Positions 1 through 8,514 of a DNA stretch of 53,315 bases are shown here, one piece after another (the stretch's first letter is position 1; the number at the start of each line of letters is the position of its first letter). The notes beneath the pieces were generated by a model. It was not told the DNA's origin, ran no database searches, and saw only the letters and a program-made list of their open reading frames with translations. This stretch comes from Desulfobotulus alkaliphilus (GTDB lineage: Bacteria; Desulfobacterota; Desulfobacteria; Desulfobacterales; ASO4-4): positions 1 through 53,315 of the forward strand of contig NZ_VLLC01000024.1 in assembly GCF_007830435.1 (NCBI RefSeq), in the 5' to 3' direction. Both the position numbers and the translations under genes were made by a program.

Positions 1-1
1 C

Positions 2-574
2 ACCTTAAAAGAATCCCTTTTTGCCCATTTTGCGGATCTGCATGAAAACATTCTGGCCCTGAAACTGGATGGCGCCACCAAGGAAAATTATGTCTGGGGC
101 CTAAGGGTCGGTTTCATGACCTATGGCACAAAGGTTTCAGGAGAAACGGCTCCCTTTTATGAAGCCCTGGAGAGAAAAACCGCAGGATGTATCCGCGGCA
201 CCATTTCCAATGCCTCCCATCTCGGCCAGCGTATTGTCCTCAAATCCATGCAGGACGAACGTTACAGCTCAGAGCATGCCCTGAAACATGAGATACTCAA
301 AGCCAGAGCCATGAAGGTTAAGGAAGTCCTGAAGGATCCCGTATATGCAGATGCCTTCACGCCTTACCCTTTCAATGCGGGCTATTTCATGTGCGTTCGT
401 TTAAAGGAGGTTGAAGCTGAAAAGCTGAGGATTCATCTGCTGGATACATACGGCGTGGGTCTCATTGCCTTGGGCAAATACGATATACGGGTAGCCTTCA
501 GCTGCATTGAGGAAAACGAAGTCAAACCCCTCTTTGACACCCTGCTGAAGGGGATTATGGATCTCAAGGCCTAA
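2..574 (+). CDS. PLP-dependent aminotransferase, class I/II fold (3' end only)
   Basis: The reading frame is open from the first bases of the window, so the gene starts upstream and only about the last 190 residues are present. The segment DGATKE, followed about 10 residues later by GLRVGF, looks like the PLP-binding lysine region and the following phosphate/substrate arginine of fold type I aminotransferases. The C-terminal part (PFNAGYFMCVRL, then a VAFSCIEE-like end) fits the small domain of aspartate/aromatic aminotransferase-like enzymes. It would transfer an amino group between an amino acid and a 2-oxoacid in the cytoplasm, but the substrate cannot be told from this fragment. An internal ATG at 116 is not a credible start because it falls after the active-site lysine. 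Confidence 0.75.
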   Translation, partial: TLKESLFAHFADLHENILALKLDGATKENYVWGLRVGFMTYGTKVSGETAPFYEALERKTAGCIRGTISNASHLGQRIVLKSMQDERYSSEHALKHEILKARAMKVKEVLKDPVYADAFTPYPFNAGYFMCVRLKEVEAEKLRIHLLDTYGVGLIALGKYDIRVAFSCIEENEVKPLFDTLLKGIMDLKA

Positions 575-643
575 AATAGGCCACAAGGGAAAAACCACAG
601 GGGCTGCCCCAAAGCCTGCCCCTGTATTTTCCCTCAGTAAAAT

Positions 644-1900
644 TTAATGCTTGAAGCTGCGCTGACCCGTAAAGACCATGGCAGCACCGTATTCGTTGCA
701 GGCTTCAATGGACTGATAGTCATTCATGGAGCCACCGGGCTGAATCACCGCAGACACGCCCTCCTTCAGGCCCACATCAATGCCGTCCCTGAAGGGAAAA
801 AAGGCATCACTCACCATGGAGGAACCGATGAGCCCCCCCTTTTCCGCAGTCACACGGGCATCAACCTCCGCCCTTTTGTCTTCATCCTCCAGAAGACTGT
901 AGGCCCTGCCACAGGACTCAAAGCTATAGCGGTCCGCAAGCTTTTTATAGGCCTTGTCCCTTGCAATTTCCGCAACCCCAACCCTGTCCTGCTCACCCGT
1001 ACCAATGCCCACGGTCACGCCATCCTTCACGTAGATGACAGAATTGGAGGTGACGCCGGACTCCACCAGCCAGCCAAAAAGAAGGTCTGCATATTCGGCC
1101 TGGGTAGGCTCCCGCTTCACACCATAGGTCTGCCCCTTGTAATCACAGACCGCAGGCAGGAGGTCCTCTTTTTTCAGGGTGGTCGGAACAAAACTCCACT
1201 GGGCCACCAGACCGCCGTCCATCAGACTTTTAAAATCCACCACAGGCTGCCCCACAAACTCCTGCAGCCTTGCCATGTTAGCAATGCGGATCACCCTGAG
1301 ATTTTTTCTGGCTCCCAGAATATCCATCACCCCCTCCTCAAAATCCGGGGCCACCACCACTTCGGCATACTGGGCAGCAATGGCCTCTGCCGTGGCCTTG
1401 TCCACGGAACGGTTCAGGGCAATGCATCCGCCAAAGGCAGCGATTCGATCGGCCATATAGGCTTTGTGGTAGGCCCTTTCCAGACTGGCATCCTTTGCCA
1501 CACCACAGGGATTGTTGTGCTTGACAATGACCACCGTCGGCGTATCGGTAAAATAACGGAGGATGTTCAGGGCATTGTCCGCATCGGTGAGATTGGTCTT
1601 TCCGGGATGTTTGCCGCTCTGGAGCAGCTCGATATCCGAAACAAGGTATTTTCCCGGCTGGAGGGTCCGGGTCTGCCCCAGAATAAGATTGCCGTTCACA
1701 AGGCGATAGAGGGCAGCCTCCTGGCCGGGATTCTCCCCGTAACGCAGCCCTTTCCGCACATCATCAATGGTCCATGCCACCTTTTCATAGTAAAGGGTCT
1801 GCCTGCTGGCGCCTTCCACAAAGCTGATTTCCATGGCAGAAGAAAAGGCATCATCCATTACGGTTCTATACATTTTTTTCAGATCCTGACTCATACTCAC
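644..1900 (-). CDS. purH: AICAR transformylase (phosphoribosylaminoimidazolecarboxamide formyltransferase), stand-alone
   Basis: Encodes 418 residues that correspond to the C-terminal half of bifunctional PurH. The enzyme formylates AICAR to FAICAR with 10-formyl-tetrahydrofolate, the ninth step of purine synthesis. The KHNNPCG motif contains the Lys-His pair of the transformylase active site, and LRYGENPGQEAALY and the end GGSMNDYQSIEACNEYG are typical of the family. It overlaps the upstream IMP cyclohydrolase gene by 4 nt (ATGA), so the two are probably translationally coupled. In most bacteria these are one protein of about 520 residues; here they are two genes. It is followed by a short convergent gap to the aminotransferase. 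Confidence 0.93.
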   Translation of the reverse strand: MSMSQDLKKMYRTVMDDAFSSAMEISFVEGASRQTLYYEKVAWTIDDVRKGLRYGENPGQEAALYRLVNGNLILGQTRTLQPGKYLVSDIELLQSGKHPGKTNLTDADNALNILRYFTDTPTVVIVKHNNPCGVAKDASLERAYHKAYMADRIAAFGGCIALNRSVDKATAEAIAAQYAEVVVAPDFEEGVMDILGARKNLRVIRIANMARLQEFVGQPVVDFKSLMDGGLVAQWSFVPTTLKKEDLLPAVCDYKGQTYGVKREPTQAEYADLLFGWLVESGVTSNSVIYVKDGVTVGIGTGEQDRVGVAEIARDKAYKKLADRYSFESCGRAYSLLEDEDKRAEVDARVTAEKGGLIGSSMVSDAFFPFRDGIDVGLKEGVSAVIQPGGSMNDYQSIEACNEYGAAMVFTGQRSFKH

Positions 1901-2580
1901 ACGCTCCGGTAACAGGGATTGACATCCGTAGAAAATTCAAGATTGCCAAGATAGGCGGCAATGGCTGTATCATAGGCTGCCGTATGGGCAAAGGCCTTTG
2001 CCGCCAGACGGTACCTCTGGGCCAGCGTGGTCTGGCCTTCATTTTTACGCATTTCCTCCACCAAAGAAGCGTAATCCTCAGGATCCACAACCGGTGCCAC
2101 CCGGATAAAGTTTTTGGCAGATGCCCGGATCATGCAGGGGCCGCCGATATCAATGTTGGCTCTGGCATCCTCTGCCGTGATACCCGCCTTTGCAACGGTC
2201 TCTTTAAATGGATAGAGATTGACCACCGTCATATCCAGAGGCACCGCCTGCGTACGTTCAAGGTCTAGCCGGTGGCTTTCATTGTAGGTCTCCGTTAAAA
2301 GTCCAAGATAGATCTTAAAATCCAAAGTTTTAACAAGCCCTCCCTGGGTTTCCGGCTGTCCCGTATAGTCAGAAACCTGCACGAGTGCGTCTTTGGCCCT
2401 GTCCCCCAGAATACCGGCAATGTACTGATACGTGCCGCCCGTGGAGTAAAAAACCACTTCAGGATTCACATCCATCAGCCCTTTTACCAGTATATCCAGA
2501 TAAGTTTTATCCGACACACTGACCAGCACCCGCTTAACCTTCACCCGTGAATCAATCCGATCCACCCTGTTCACCGTCAT
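1897..2580 (-). CDS. purH: IMP cyclohydrolase, stand-alone PurH N-terminal domain
   Basis: Encodes 227 residues matching the MGS-like N-terminal domain of PurH, which closes FAICAR to IMP, the last step of purine synthesis. Recognisable pieces are the opening RVLVSVSDKT, the STGGT loop, GGLVKTLDFKIYLGLL and DMTVVNLYPFKETV with the following IDIGGPCMIRASAKNF. The start ATG at 2580 has a GAGGAG ribosome site 7-8 nt upstream on the minus strand. It overlaps the transformylase gene by 4 nt and both should come from one mRNA. It is unusual in being separate from the transformylase; there is no sign that a frameshift produced the split, since both proteins have clean ends and the second has its own start. 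Confidence 0.92.
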   Translation of the reverse strand: MTVNRVDRIDSRVKVKRVLVSVSDKTYLDILVKGLMDVNPEVVFYSTGGTYQYIAGILGDRAKDALVQVSDYTGQPETQGGLVKTLDFKIYLGLLTETYNESHRLDLERTQAVPLDMTVVNLYPFKETVAKAGITAEDARANIDIGGPCMIRASAKNFIRVAPVVDPEDYASLVEEMRKNEGQTTLAQRYRLAAKAFAHTAAYDTAIAAYLGNLEFSTDVNPCYRSV

Positions 2581-2612
2581 ATAAAGACTCCTCTAATATA
2601 AACATCTTTTTT

Positions 2613-3311
2613 TCAGTAAAGCTCCATGATGCTGTGCCAGCGTGCCCGTGCCGTATCTGCGGCAAGACCCCGGCGGATGAGGAGCTTCGTCATCACCGGA
2701 TCATTGTAGCGCAGATAGGGGTTCACCCGCATTTCATCTTCAAGAAGCGAATATACATGCTCCGGATCCATACCCGAAAGAAAAGAATCCAGAAAGGGAT
2801 TTTCCGGCTCTATGCTCCTTGCAAAGGCCACGGCTTCCCTCACATAGTCATGGCCTGCGTACACCCTTGTGGCCGGAGGAAGGGCCAGAATCTCCCCAAC
2901 ACTGTTAAAAAAAGCATCCAGATCACCGGAAAAACAATTGCCCACGGTCCCGTTAAAAAGGGTGTCCCCGGCAATGAGGCAGCCTTCAGCAAAAAAACAA
3001 ACGGAATCAAGGGTATGACCCGGCGTGGCAAATACCCGGATAAAGATGCCCCCCAAAGACAGCCCACCCTTTGCCGCCAGCTCCCCGTGGTCAAGGAGAG
3101 GCGCTCCTGAGCGCCCTGCAAGGGTCTTGTTGCCCTGCACATGATCCGGATGACCATGGGTGGCCGTCACACCTGCAAGGTGCAGCCCCCCATCGGCTAC
3201 CTTCTGCAAAATGGCATCCACGGCACCGCCGTCTATGGCCAGTGCTTCCCCGCCTGCCTCCAGAAGATAGGCAAAATTATCTGAGTTGTAACGAAACTGA
3301 TGAACCCGCAT
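2613..3311 (-). CDS. MBL-fold metallo-hydrolase, glyoxalase II-like
   Basis: Encodes about 232 residues of the metallo-beta-lactamase fold. The THGHPDH segment is the HxHxDH metal-binding motif; ATPGHT and the later AGDTLF and YAGHDY supply the further metal ligands seen in hydroxyacylglutathione hydrolase-like proteins. It is most likely a cytoplasmic thioester hydrolase, but the substrate is not known. I place the start at 3311 rather than at the longer frame start 3371, because a strong GGGGAGG ribosome site lies directly upstream and the protein then begins MRVHQFRYNSDN, as in the family. The gene lies 32 nt upstream of the split purH pair on the same strand and is divergent from the dcw cluster. 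Confidence 0.82.
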   Translation of the reverse strand: MRVHQFRYNSDNFAYLLEAGGEALAIDGGAVDAILQKVADGGLHLAGVTATHGHPDHVQGNKTLAGRSGAPLLDHGELAAKGGLSLGGIFIRVFATPGHTLDSVCFFAEGCLIAGDTLFNGTVGNCFSGDLDAFFNSVGEILALPPATRVYAGHDYVREAVAFARSIEPENPFLDSFLSGMDPEHVYSLLEDEMRVNPYLRYNDPVMTKLLIRRGLAADTARARWHSIMELY

Positions 3312-3499
3312 AAAACCTCCCCGTTTCAGACCGCAGCCATGATGTTTTTTCAAGAACATACATTTTTTCATGGACCTTGAAAACAGGCAGAAAAACCAAA
3401 AAGCCTAAACCTCCGCAATTAAAAAGTTTTTCCCTTTAAAAAACCCGCATTTCCATCCCCGCAAAGCCCCTCCAACCCCATCCCTGGCAAGATCTGTCC

Positions 3500-3530
3500 T
3501 TGACCTTTTTTGTTTTTATTGTAGTCTAAT
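3500..3530 (+). promoter_or_regulatory. Candidate promoter of the dcw cluster
   Basis: TTGACC at 3500-3505 resembles a -35 box. Downstream, TCTAAT at 3525-3530 matches five of six bases of a -10 box but at a long 19-base spacing; TAGTCT at 3522-3527 gives a 16-base spacing with a poorer match. It lies just upstream of the MraZ-type repeats, the usual order in dcw promoters. Not tested, so modest confidence. Confidence 0.4.
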
Positions 3531-3535
3531 GGACC

Positions 3536-3552
3536 AAAGTGGGGGAAAGTGG
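3536..3552 (+). promoter_or_regulatory. MraZ-type operator repeats
   Basis: The 7-mer AAAGTGG occurs at 3536-3542 and again at 3546-3552, exactly 10 bases apart, giving TGGG/TGGA cores one helical turn from each other. MraZ of other bacteria binds short TGGG-type direct repeats with 10-base period in front of its own operon. The position, just after the candidate promoter and about 20 bases before mraZ, fits autoregulation. The number of repeats (two) is low. Confidence 0.5.
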
Positions 3553-3572
3553 AATCCGAAAAAGGAGAAACA

Positions 3573-4022
3573 ATGTTCCGGGGCAGTTCCACTCACAAAC
3601 TGGACCCAAAGGGTCGCATATCCATACCCACCCGTTTCAAGGCGGTGATGGATCAGGAAAACTGCCCCGGCCTGATGCTTTCCCGCATGGATCAGAACAT
3701 TGTGGCCTACACCTATGGACAGTGGGAAAAAATCGAGCAGCGCATCCTGAGCCTTGCGGAAAAAAGTGATGCCATGCGCCGTTTCAGGAGAGTTTTTGTG
3801 GGAGGTGCCCACGACTGCCCCCTGGACAGTCAGGGCCGCATTCTTATCCCCCCATCCCTGCGCAGCTACGCCGGTCTTGAAAAAAACATTGTGCTTGTCG
3901 GAGTGCTGGATCATTTTGAAATTCTTTCCGAAGAGCAGTGGAACAGAGAAACCGAACAACTGGAAACAGATATGGAAAACGATGAAACCTTACGGGCTGA
4001 AATCGCCAGACTGGGACTCTGA
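3573..4022 (+). CDS. mraZ: MraZ, transcriptional regulator of the dcw cluster
   Basis: Encodes 149 residues with two AbrB/SpoVT-like swapped-hairpin domains. The first contains KLDPKGRISIPTRFK, the second LDSQGRILIPPSLR, the duplicated D-x-K/Q-GR-I-x-I/L-P signature of MraZ. The protein forms ring-shaped oligomers that bind repeats upstream of the cluster and repress it. The start at 3573 (MFRGSSTHKL) is chosen over 3549 because an AAAGGAG site lies just upstream and the protein then begins as in the family. It is the first gene of the cluster and is followed 3 bases later by rsmH. Confidence 0.95.
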   Translation: MFRGSSTHKLDPKGRISIPTRFKAVMDQENCPGLMLSRMDQNIVAYTYGQWEKIEQRILSLAEKSDAMRRFRRVFVGGAHDCPLDSQGRILIPPSLRSYAGLEKNIVLVGVLDHFEILSEEQWNRETEQLETDMENDETLRAEIARLGL

Positions 4023-4025
4023 TTC

Positions 4026-4964
4026 ATGGACTTTCACCACATCTCCTGCATGCCCGATGAAGTCCTTGCCTTTCTGCAGGGAAAGGAAAAGGGCATTTAT
4101 GTGGATGCCACACTGGGAGGCTGCGGCCATTCCAGACGAATTCTCACCGAGGTACCCGAAAGCCACCTGATCGGGATTGATCAGGATCCCTATGCCATTG
4201 CCCATGCAAAAGAAGCCCTGGCCCCCTACGGCAACCGGGTCACCCTTGTCCATGGAAATTTTTCCGGCATCGGAAGTATCCTGAACGACCTGGGCATCAG
4301 CGCTGTAGACGGCATTCTGGCGGATCTGGGGCTGTCCCTGTATCAGCTGGAAGCCAGTGGCAGGGGGTTCAGTTTTAAAGGGGATGAGCCCTTGGACATG
4401 CGCATGGATCCGGCATCCCCCCGCAGCGCTGCGGATATAGTAAATCAGGAAAAGGAACAGACATTAAAGACCCTTTTCAGGGATCTTGGGGAAGAACGCT
4501 TTGCCGGTCCCATTGCCCGGAGGATTGTGCATGCGCGGGAAGAAAACCCCATTGAAAAGACAGGTCAGCTGGCGGAAATTGTACGCATGTGCATACCTGC
4601 AAAACACAGGGCAAAGCAGAAAATTCACCCTGCCACCAGAGTATTCATGGCCTTAAGAATTGCCGTCAATGAGGAACTTGAAAAACTGGATTTCTTTTTG
4701 AAGGAGGCCCCTTTGCGACTTTTGCCCGGTGGGAAAATGGTTGTTTTAAGCTTTCATTCCCTTGAAGACCGCAGGGTCAAGCAGGCCTTTCGTAAACTGG
4801 CCTTCCCCTGCACCTGCCCACCGGACTTTCCGCTGTGCAACTGCGGTGGCAGGGCGGACTTCCGCCTGCTGACATCAAAGGCCGTTAAGCCCGGAGAAAA
4901 GGAAATCCTTGCAAACCCCATGGCCCGGAGCACCCGCCTGCGGGCTTTGCAGCGCTTGCCATGA
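4026..4964 (+). CDS. rsmH: 16S rRNA (cytosine-1402-N4)-methyltransferase
   Basis: Encodes 312 residues, the usual length. It methylates N4 of C1402 in the decoding centre of 16S rRNA using S-adenosylmethionine. Seen motifs are VDATLGGCGHS (AdoMet loop), IGIDQDP, GILADLGLSLYQLE, the RGFSF..DEPLDMRMD block and VVLSFHSLEDRRVKQ. The C-terminal region has a CTCPP...CNCGG cysteine pair cluster. Second gene of the dcw cluster; its last 4 bases overlap the start of ftsL. Confidence 0.96.
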   Translation: MDFHHISCMPDEVLAFLQGKEKGIYVDATLGGCGHSRRILTEVPESHLIGIDQDPYAIAHAKEALAPYGNRVTLVHGNFSGIGSILNDLGISAVDGILADLGLSLYQLEASGRGFSFKGDEPLDMRMDPASPRSAADIVNQEKEQTLKTLFRDLGEERFAGPIARRIVHAREENPIEKTGQLAEIVRMCIPAKHRAKQKIHPATRVFMALRIAVNEELEKLDFFLKEAPLRLLPGGKMVVLSFHSLEDRRVKQAFRKLAFPCTCPPDFPLCNCGGRADFRLLTSKAVKPGEKEILANPMARSTRLRALQRLP

Positions 4965-5266
4965 ATCCAAAAACCTATACGCCGGGCCCTGGAGCCTGGA
5001 TCTGTCTTTTGAGTATTTCTTTTATCATTTTATTTGGTGCCACCTGGATCCGGACCCAGTGTACCAGTCTGAATTTTTCCATCAGCCAGATCCGGGAAGA
5101 AAAGGCAAGGCTGGTGACCCAAAACCGCAACCTTGAAATTGAACAGGCCAGACTGCGCTCCCCGGAGCGCATCCGGAACCTTGCTGAAAACCGCTTGGGA
5201 CTTTCCATTCCCAAACCTGAAAATATCATTGATCTCAGTGGGACTGTCCATGAAAAAGGTCCATAA
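4961..5266 (+). CDS. ftsL: FtsL-like cell division protein
   Basis: Encodes 101 residues with one membrane span near residues 13-28 (WICLLSISFIILFGATW) and a following leucine/charged coiled-coil stretch (about 36-75), then RIRNLAENRLGLSIPKPENII, which resembles the family's conserved end. FtsL forms the FtsQLB part of the divisome and spans the inner membrane. Sequence similarity among FtsL proteins is low, so the call rests on size, topology and position between rsmH and ftsI. It overlaps rsmH by 4 nt and ftsI by 17 nt. Confidence 0.85.
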   Translation: MNPKTYTPGPGAWICLLSISFIILFGATWIRTQCTSLNFSISQIREEKARLVTQNRNLEIEQARLRSPERIRNLAENRLGLSIPKPENIIDLSGTVHEKGP

Positions 5267-7022
5267 ACCCACATTTGCGAAACAACGCTTCCATCTGGTG
5301 GCCCTTATTTTTTCGCTTCTATTTCTGTCCGTTGCAGGCAGGGCTTTTCAGGTCCAGGTCCTGCAGAAAGACAGTCTTGCCCAAAAGGCCGAGCGCCACT
5401 TCAGGACGGCTTCGGTGTTTCATGGCAAGAGGGGAAATATTCTGGACACAAACGGTGCCCCCCTGGCCGTCAGCATGGAGGCCGCCAGCATTGCCATCCG
5501 ACCGGGCTTTTTCCCTGACAGACATGCCGCAGCCGAAGGCATTGCCCGCATACTGGGAAATACCACAGCAGAAATTCTCCCTTTTTTTGCAGAAGACCGC
5601 TTTACATGGCTGGCCAGAAGAATCCGTCCAGAAACCGCAGAGGAAATCCTTGCCTTCGGCAAAACCCTGGACATCACCGCAAGTCAGAGACGGATGGCCA
5701 TTCAGGTCTTTACGGAAAACAGCCGTGCCTATCCCAACCGGGAAATGGCTGCCCAGGTCATCGGGTTCACAGGAACCGACGGCGATGGCCTGGAAGGCCT
5801 GGAACACCGGTACAATGATCTGCTCAAAGGCAGTGCACAAAATATGAACATTATCCGGGATGCCAGAGGACGATGGTTCAGCGAAGGATCTTCCCTTCCA
5901 CAGGTGGAACCCGGTAAGGATATTGTACTGACCCTGGACAAAACCCTCCAGCACATAACGGAGTCGGCCCTCAATGAAGCCGCCGGACGCTCCGATGCCG
6001 CAGCTGGCATGGCCGTTGTTCTCTGTCCAAAAACCGGGGATATCAGGGCCATGGCCCATTATCCCTCCTTCAACCCCAATGACTTCAGGCACTACCCCAG
6101 AGAGTTCTGGCGCAACCGTGCGGTGAGTGAACCCTTTGAACCCGGCTCCACTACCAAGGTTTTTCTTGTGGCCGGTGCCATGGACAGAAATTATATCCGG
6201 CCGGACTCCATTTACCACTGCGGCAACGGTTCCTACCGCATCGGTCCCGTAACCATCCGGGATACAAGGCCCCACGAATGGCTTTCCGTTACCCAGATCC
6301 TGCAATTTTCCAGCAATATCGGCTCCGTAAAAATTTCTGAAGTCATGGGTGAAAAAGCCCTCTACGACACGCTGAAAAGCTTTGGATTCGGTGAAAGGAC
6401 CGGTATTGAATCCCCCGGGGAAACCAGGGGACTGCTGCGGGACTGGCAGCGATGGAGAGCCGTGGACACGGGCAACATTGCCTTTGGTCAGGGTTTTTCT
6501 GCCTCTGCCATCCAGCTGGCTGCTGCTGCAGGAGCCATTGCCAATAAGGGGGTCCTCATGCAGCCCCGCCTCGTAAGGGAAATCCGGAACACCTCCACCG
6601 GGGAAGTGGAAACGATCCCCCCCAGAGCCGTCCGCAGGGTTATTTCCCCTGAAACCGCAGCCACGGTAAAGGCCATGATGGCCACAGTGACCCAGACGGG
6701 CGGTACTGGAGTCGCCGCAGCTCCTGCGGGATATCGCGTGGCAGGAAAGACGGGAACCTCCCAGAAAATTGAACCCGACGGCAGCTATTCCAGAACCCGT
6801 TTCATGGCTTCTTTTTTAGGATTTGCCCCGCTGGATGATCCGGCCCTTGTCATTATGGTCATGCTGGACGAACCAAGGCGCAGCTATTATGGTGGCGTCG
6901 CTGCAGGTCCTGTTTTCCGGACCATTGTATCCGAAGGTCTTGCCTATCTGAACATTCCACCGGAACCCATGGGCCCCATCACCACAGCCATGGCGCAGGG
7001 AGACATCCATGAAGGTTTCTGA
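5250..7022 (+). CDS. ftsI: Peptidoglycan D,D-transpeptidase FtsI (PBP3)
   Basis: Encodes 590 residues. It cross-links septal peptidoglycan at the outer face of the inner membrane. An N-terminal membrane anchor (about residues 15-32) is followed by the PBP dimerisation domain and a transpeptidase domain with Ser300-x-x-Lys303 (GSTTK), Ser354-Ser-Asn356 and Lys500-Thr-Gly-Thr (GKTGTS). There are no PASTA repeats. The start at 5250 (MKKVHKPTF) is preferred to the far upstream in-frame start at 5133, which would lie deep inside ftsL. It overlaps ftsL by 17 nt and murE by 14 nt. Confidence 0.95.
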   Translation: MKKVHKPTFAKQRFHLVALIFSLLFLSVAGRAFQVQVLQKDSLAQKAERHFRTASVFHGKRGNILDTNGAPLAVSMEAASIAIRPGFFPDRHAAAEGIARILGNTTAEILPFFAEDRFTWLARRIRPETAEEILAFGKTLDITASQRRMAIQVFTENSRAYPNREMAAQVIGFTGTDGDGLEGLEHRYNDLLKGSAQNMNIIRDARGRWFSEGSSLPQVEPGKDIVLTLDKTLQHITESALNEAAGRSDAAAGMAVVLCPKTGDIRAMAHYPSFNPNDFRHYPREFWRNRAVSEPFEPGSTTKVFLVAGAMDRNYIRPDSIYHCGNGSYRIGPVTIRDTRPHEWLSVTQILQFSSNIGSVKISEVMGEKALYDTLKSFGFGERTGIESPGETRGLLRDWQRWRAVDTGNIAFGQGFSASAIQLAAAAGAIANKGVLMQPRLVREIRNTSTGEVETIPPRAVRRVISPETAATVKAMMATVTQTGGTGVAAAPAGYRVAGKTGTSQKIEPDGSYSRTRFMASFLGFAPLDDPALVIMVMLDEPRRSYYGGVAAGPVFRTIVSEGLAYLNIPPEPMGPITTAMAQGDIHEGF

Positions 7023-8514
7023 TCTCTTCTCCCCATGGGACAAATTCGGCAATTCACCCTTCATCCTGAGAGAAAGGTCTCCGGAAAACCCGGACATCCG
7101 GGGAATTCATTATAATTCAGAAAAAATCCAGCCCGGAGATCTTTTTGTCGCCGTTCCGGGTTTTGCAGCAGACGGTCACTGCTTTGCAAGGCAGGCGGCT
7201 GAAAAGGGGGCTGTTTTTCTGGTTGCAGAACGCCCCGTTCCCGAAGCCGGTCTTCCCACGGCCATTGTCAGTGACAGCCGCAAAGCCCTTGCCGCCCTCT
7301 CTGCGGCCTTTTACGGCTTTCCTGCCAAAGATCTTACCCTCATCGGCATTACAGGCACCAATGGCAAAAGCACCACGGCCCATATTCTTGAACAGATACT
7401 GATCCATGCAGGCCATGCAACGGGTGTGATGGGTACCATCGACTGGCACTATCCCGGTCACAGGGAGACGGTATCCACCACCACACCGGAATCCAGGGAT
7501 CTGCAGGCCAGACTGGCAGCCATGGGAGACGCTGGCGTGACCCATGTCATCATGGAGGTTTCCTCCCACGCCATCGACCTTGGCCGCATTGCCCACACCC
7601 CCTTTGATGTGGCCGTGTTCACCAATCTCAGTCAGGATCATCTGGACTACCACGGAAACATTGAAAACTACTGGAACTGCAAAAAAGGCTTCCTTGAAGG
7701 TACCCTGAACGGCCGTTACGGTAAAAAAGGGGCCTGCCTTGTTCTTAATATTGATGATCCGCGGGGAGAAAAACTGCTCAACGAATGTATTGCCCGCACC
7801 GGGGGGCACCGCCTTCTTTCAACGGGCCAGCATCCCGATGCCCTGATACGGCCAGGCGACCCCCGTTTTTCCCTTTCGGGCATCCGCTGCAGCATTGCCA
7901 CACCTGAGGAAACCATCCCCGTCCACTGCCCCCTTGTGGGAGCCTTCAATCTGGAAAATATCCTTGGAGCAGCAGCAGCAGCCCTTGCCTTGCAAGTGCC
8001 TCCCGAAACCATTAAAAAAGCCCTTGAAAGCCCCTTACGTGTACCCGGCCGCCTTGAACCGGTTTCTGACCCCAGGGAACGTTTTATTTTTGTGGATTAC
8101 GCCCACACCCCCGACGCCCTGAAAAAAGCACTGAGCGCCCTGAAAAAATCTACCCATGGCCGCCTCATTGTGGTATTCGGCTGCGGCGGCGACAGGGACA
8201 GAACCAAACGCCCCCTCATGGCAGGCATTGCCGCAGCCAATGCCGACTTCTGCGTCATTACCTCGGACAATCCCCGCAGCGAAAACCCGGAAGCCATCAT
8301 ACAGGACATTCTTCAGGGTATTCCCGAAGGCACCCCGTTTCTTGTGGAAAAGGACCGGGAAAAAGCCATCCTGGCAGCCATTGCCATGGCAGGCCCCGGA
8401 GACACCCTGCTCATTGCCGGCAAGGGCCATGAAAACTATCAGATTGTGGGGAATAAAATCCTGTCCTTTGATGACAGGGCCATTGCGCAGAAAGGAGTGC
8501 TTTCCCATGCCTGA
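7009..8514 (+). CDS. murE: UDP-MurNAc-L-Ala-D-Glu:meso-diaminopimelate ligase
   Basis: Encodes 501 residues. It adds the third amino acid to the peptidoglycan stem peptide. GITGTNGKST is the ATP-binding loop, TTPESRDLQ and EVSSHAIDLGRI are family motifs, and DNPR near residue 425 is the motif of enzymes that use meso-diaminopimelate rather than lysine. So the wall should be of the DAP type. It starts inside the end of ftsI and ends 8 nt inside murF. Confidence 0.95.
   Translation: MKVSDLFSPWDKFGNSPFILRERSPENPDIRGIHYNSEKIQPGDLFVAVPGFAADGHCFARQAAEKGAVFLVAERPVPEAGLPTAIVSDSRKALAALSAAFYGFPAKDLTLIGITGTNGKSTTAHILEQILIHAGHATGVMGTIDWHYPGHRETVSTTTPESRDLQARLAAMGDAGVTHVIMEVSSHAIDLGRIAHTPFDVAVFTNLSQDHLDYHGNIENYWNCKKGFLEGTLNGRYGKKGACLVLNIDDPRGEKLLNECIARTGGHRLLSTGQHPDALIRPGDPRFSLSGIRCSIATPEETIPVHCPLVGAFNLENILGAAAAALALQVPPETIKKALESPLRVPGRLEPVSDPRERFIFVDYAHTPDALKKALSALKKSTHGRLIVVFGCGGDRDRTKRPLMAGIAAANADFCVITSDNPRSENPEAIIQDILQGIPEGTPFLVEKDREKAILAAIAMAGPGDTLLIAGKGHENYQIVGNKILSFDDRAIAQKGVLSHA

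Noticed and set aside
647-1912. 421-residue plus-strand frame opposite the AICAR transformylase gene
   Set aside because: Shadow of a conserved gene on the other strand; His- and Gly-rich with no family features.
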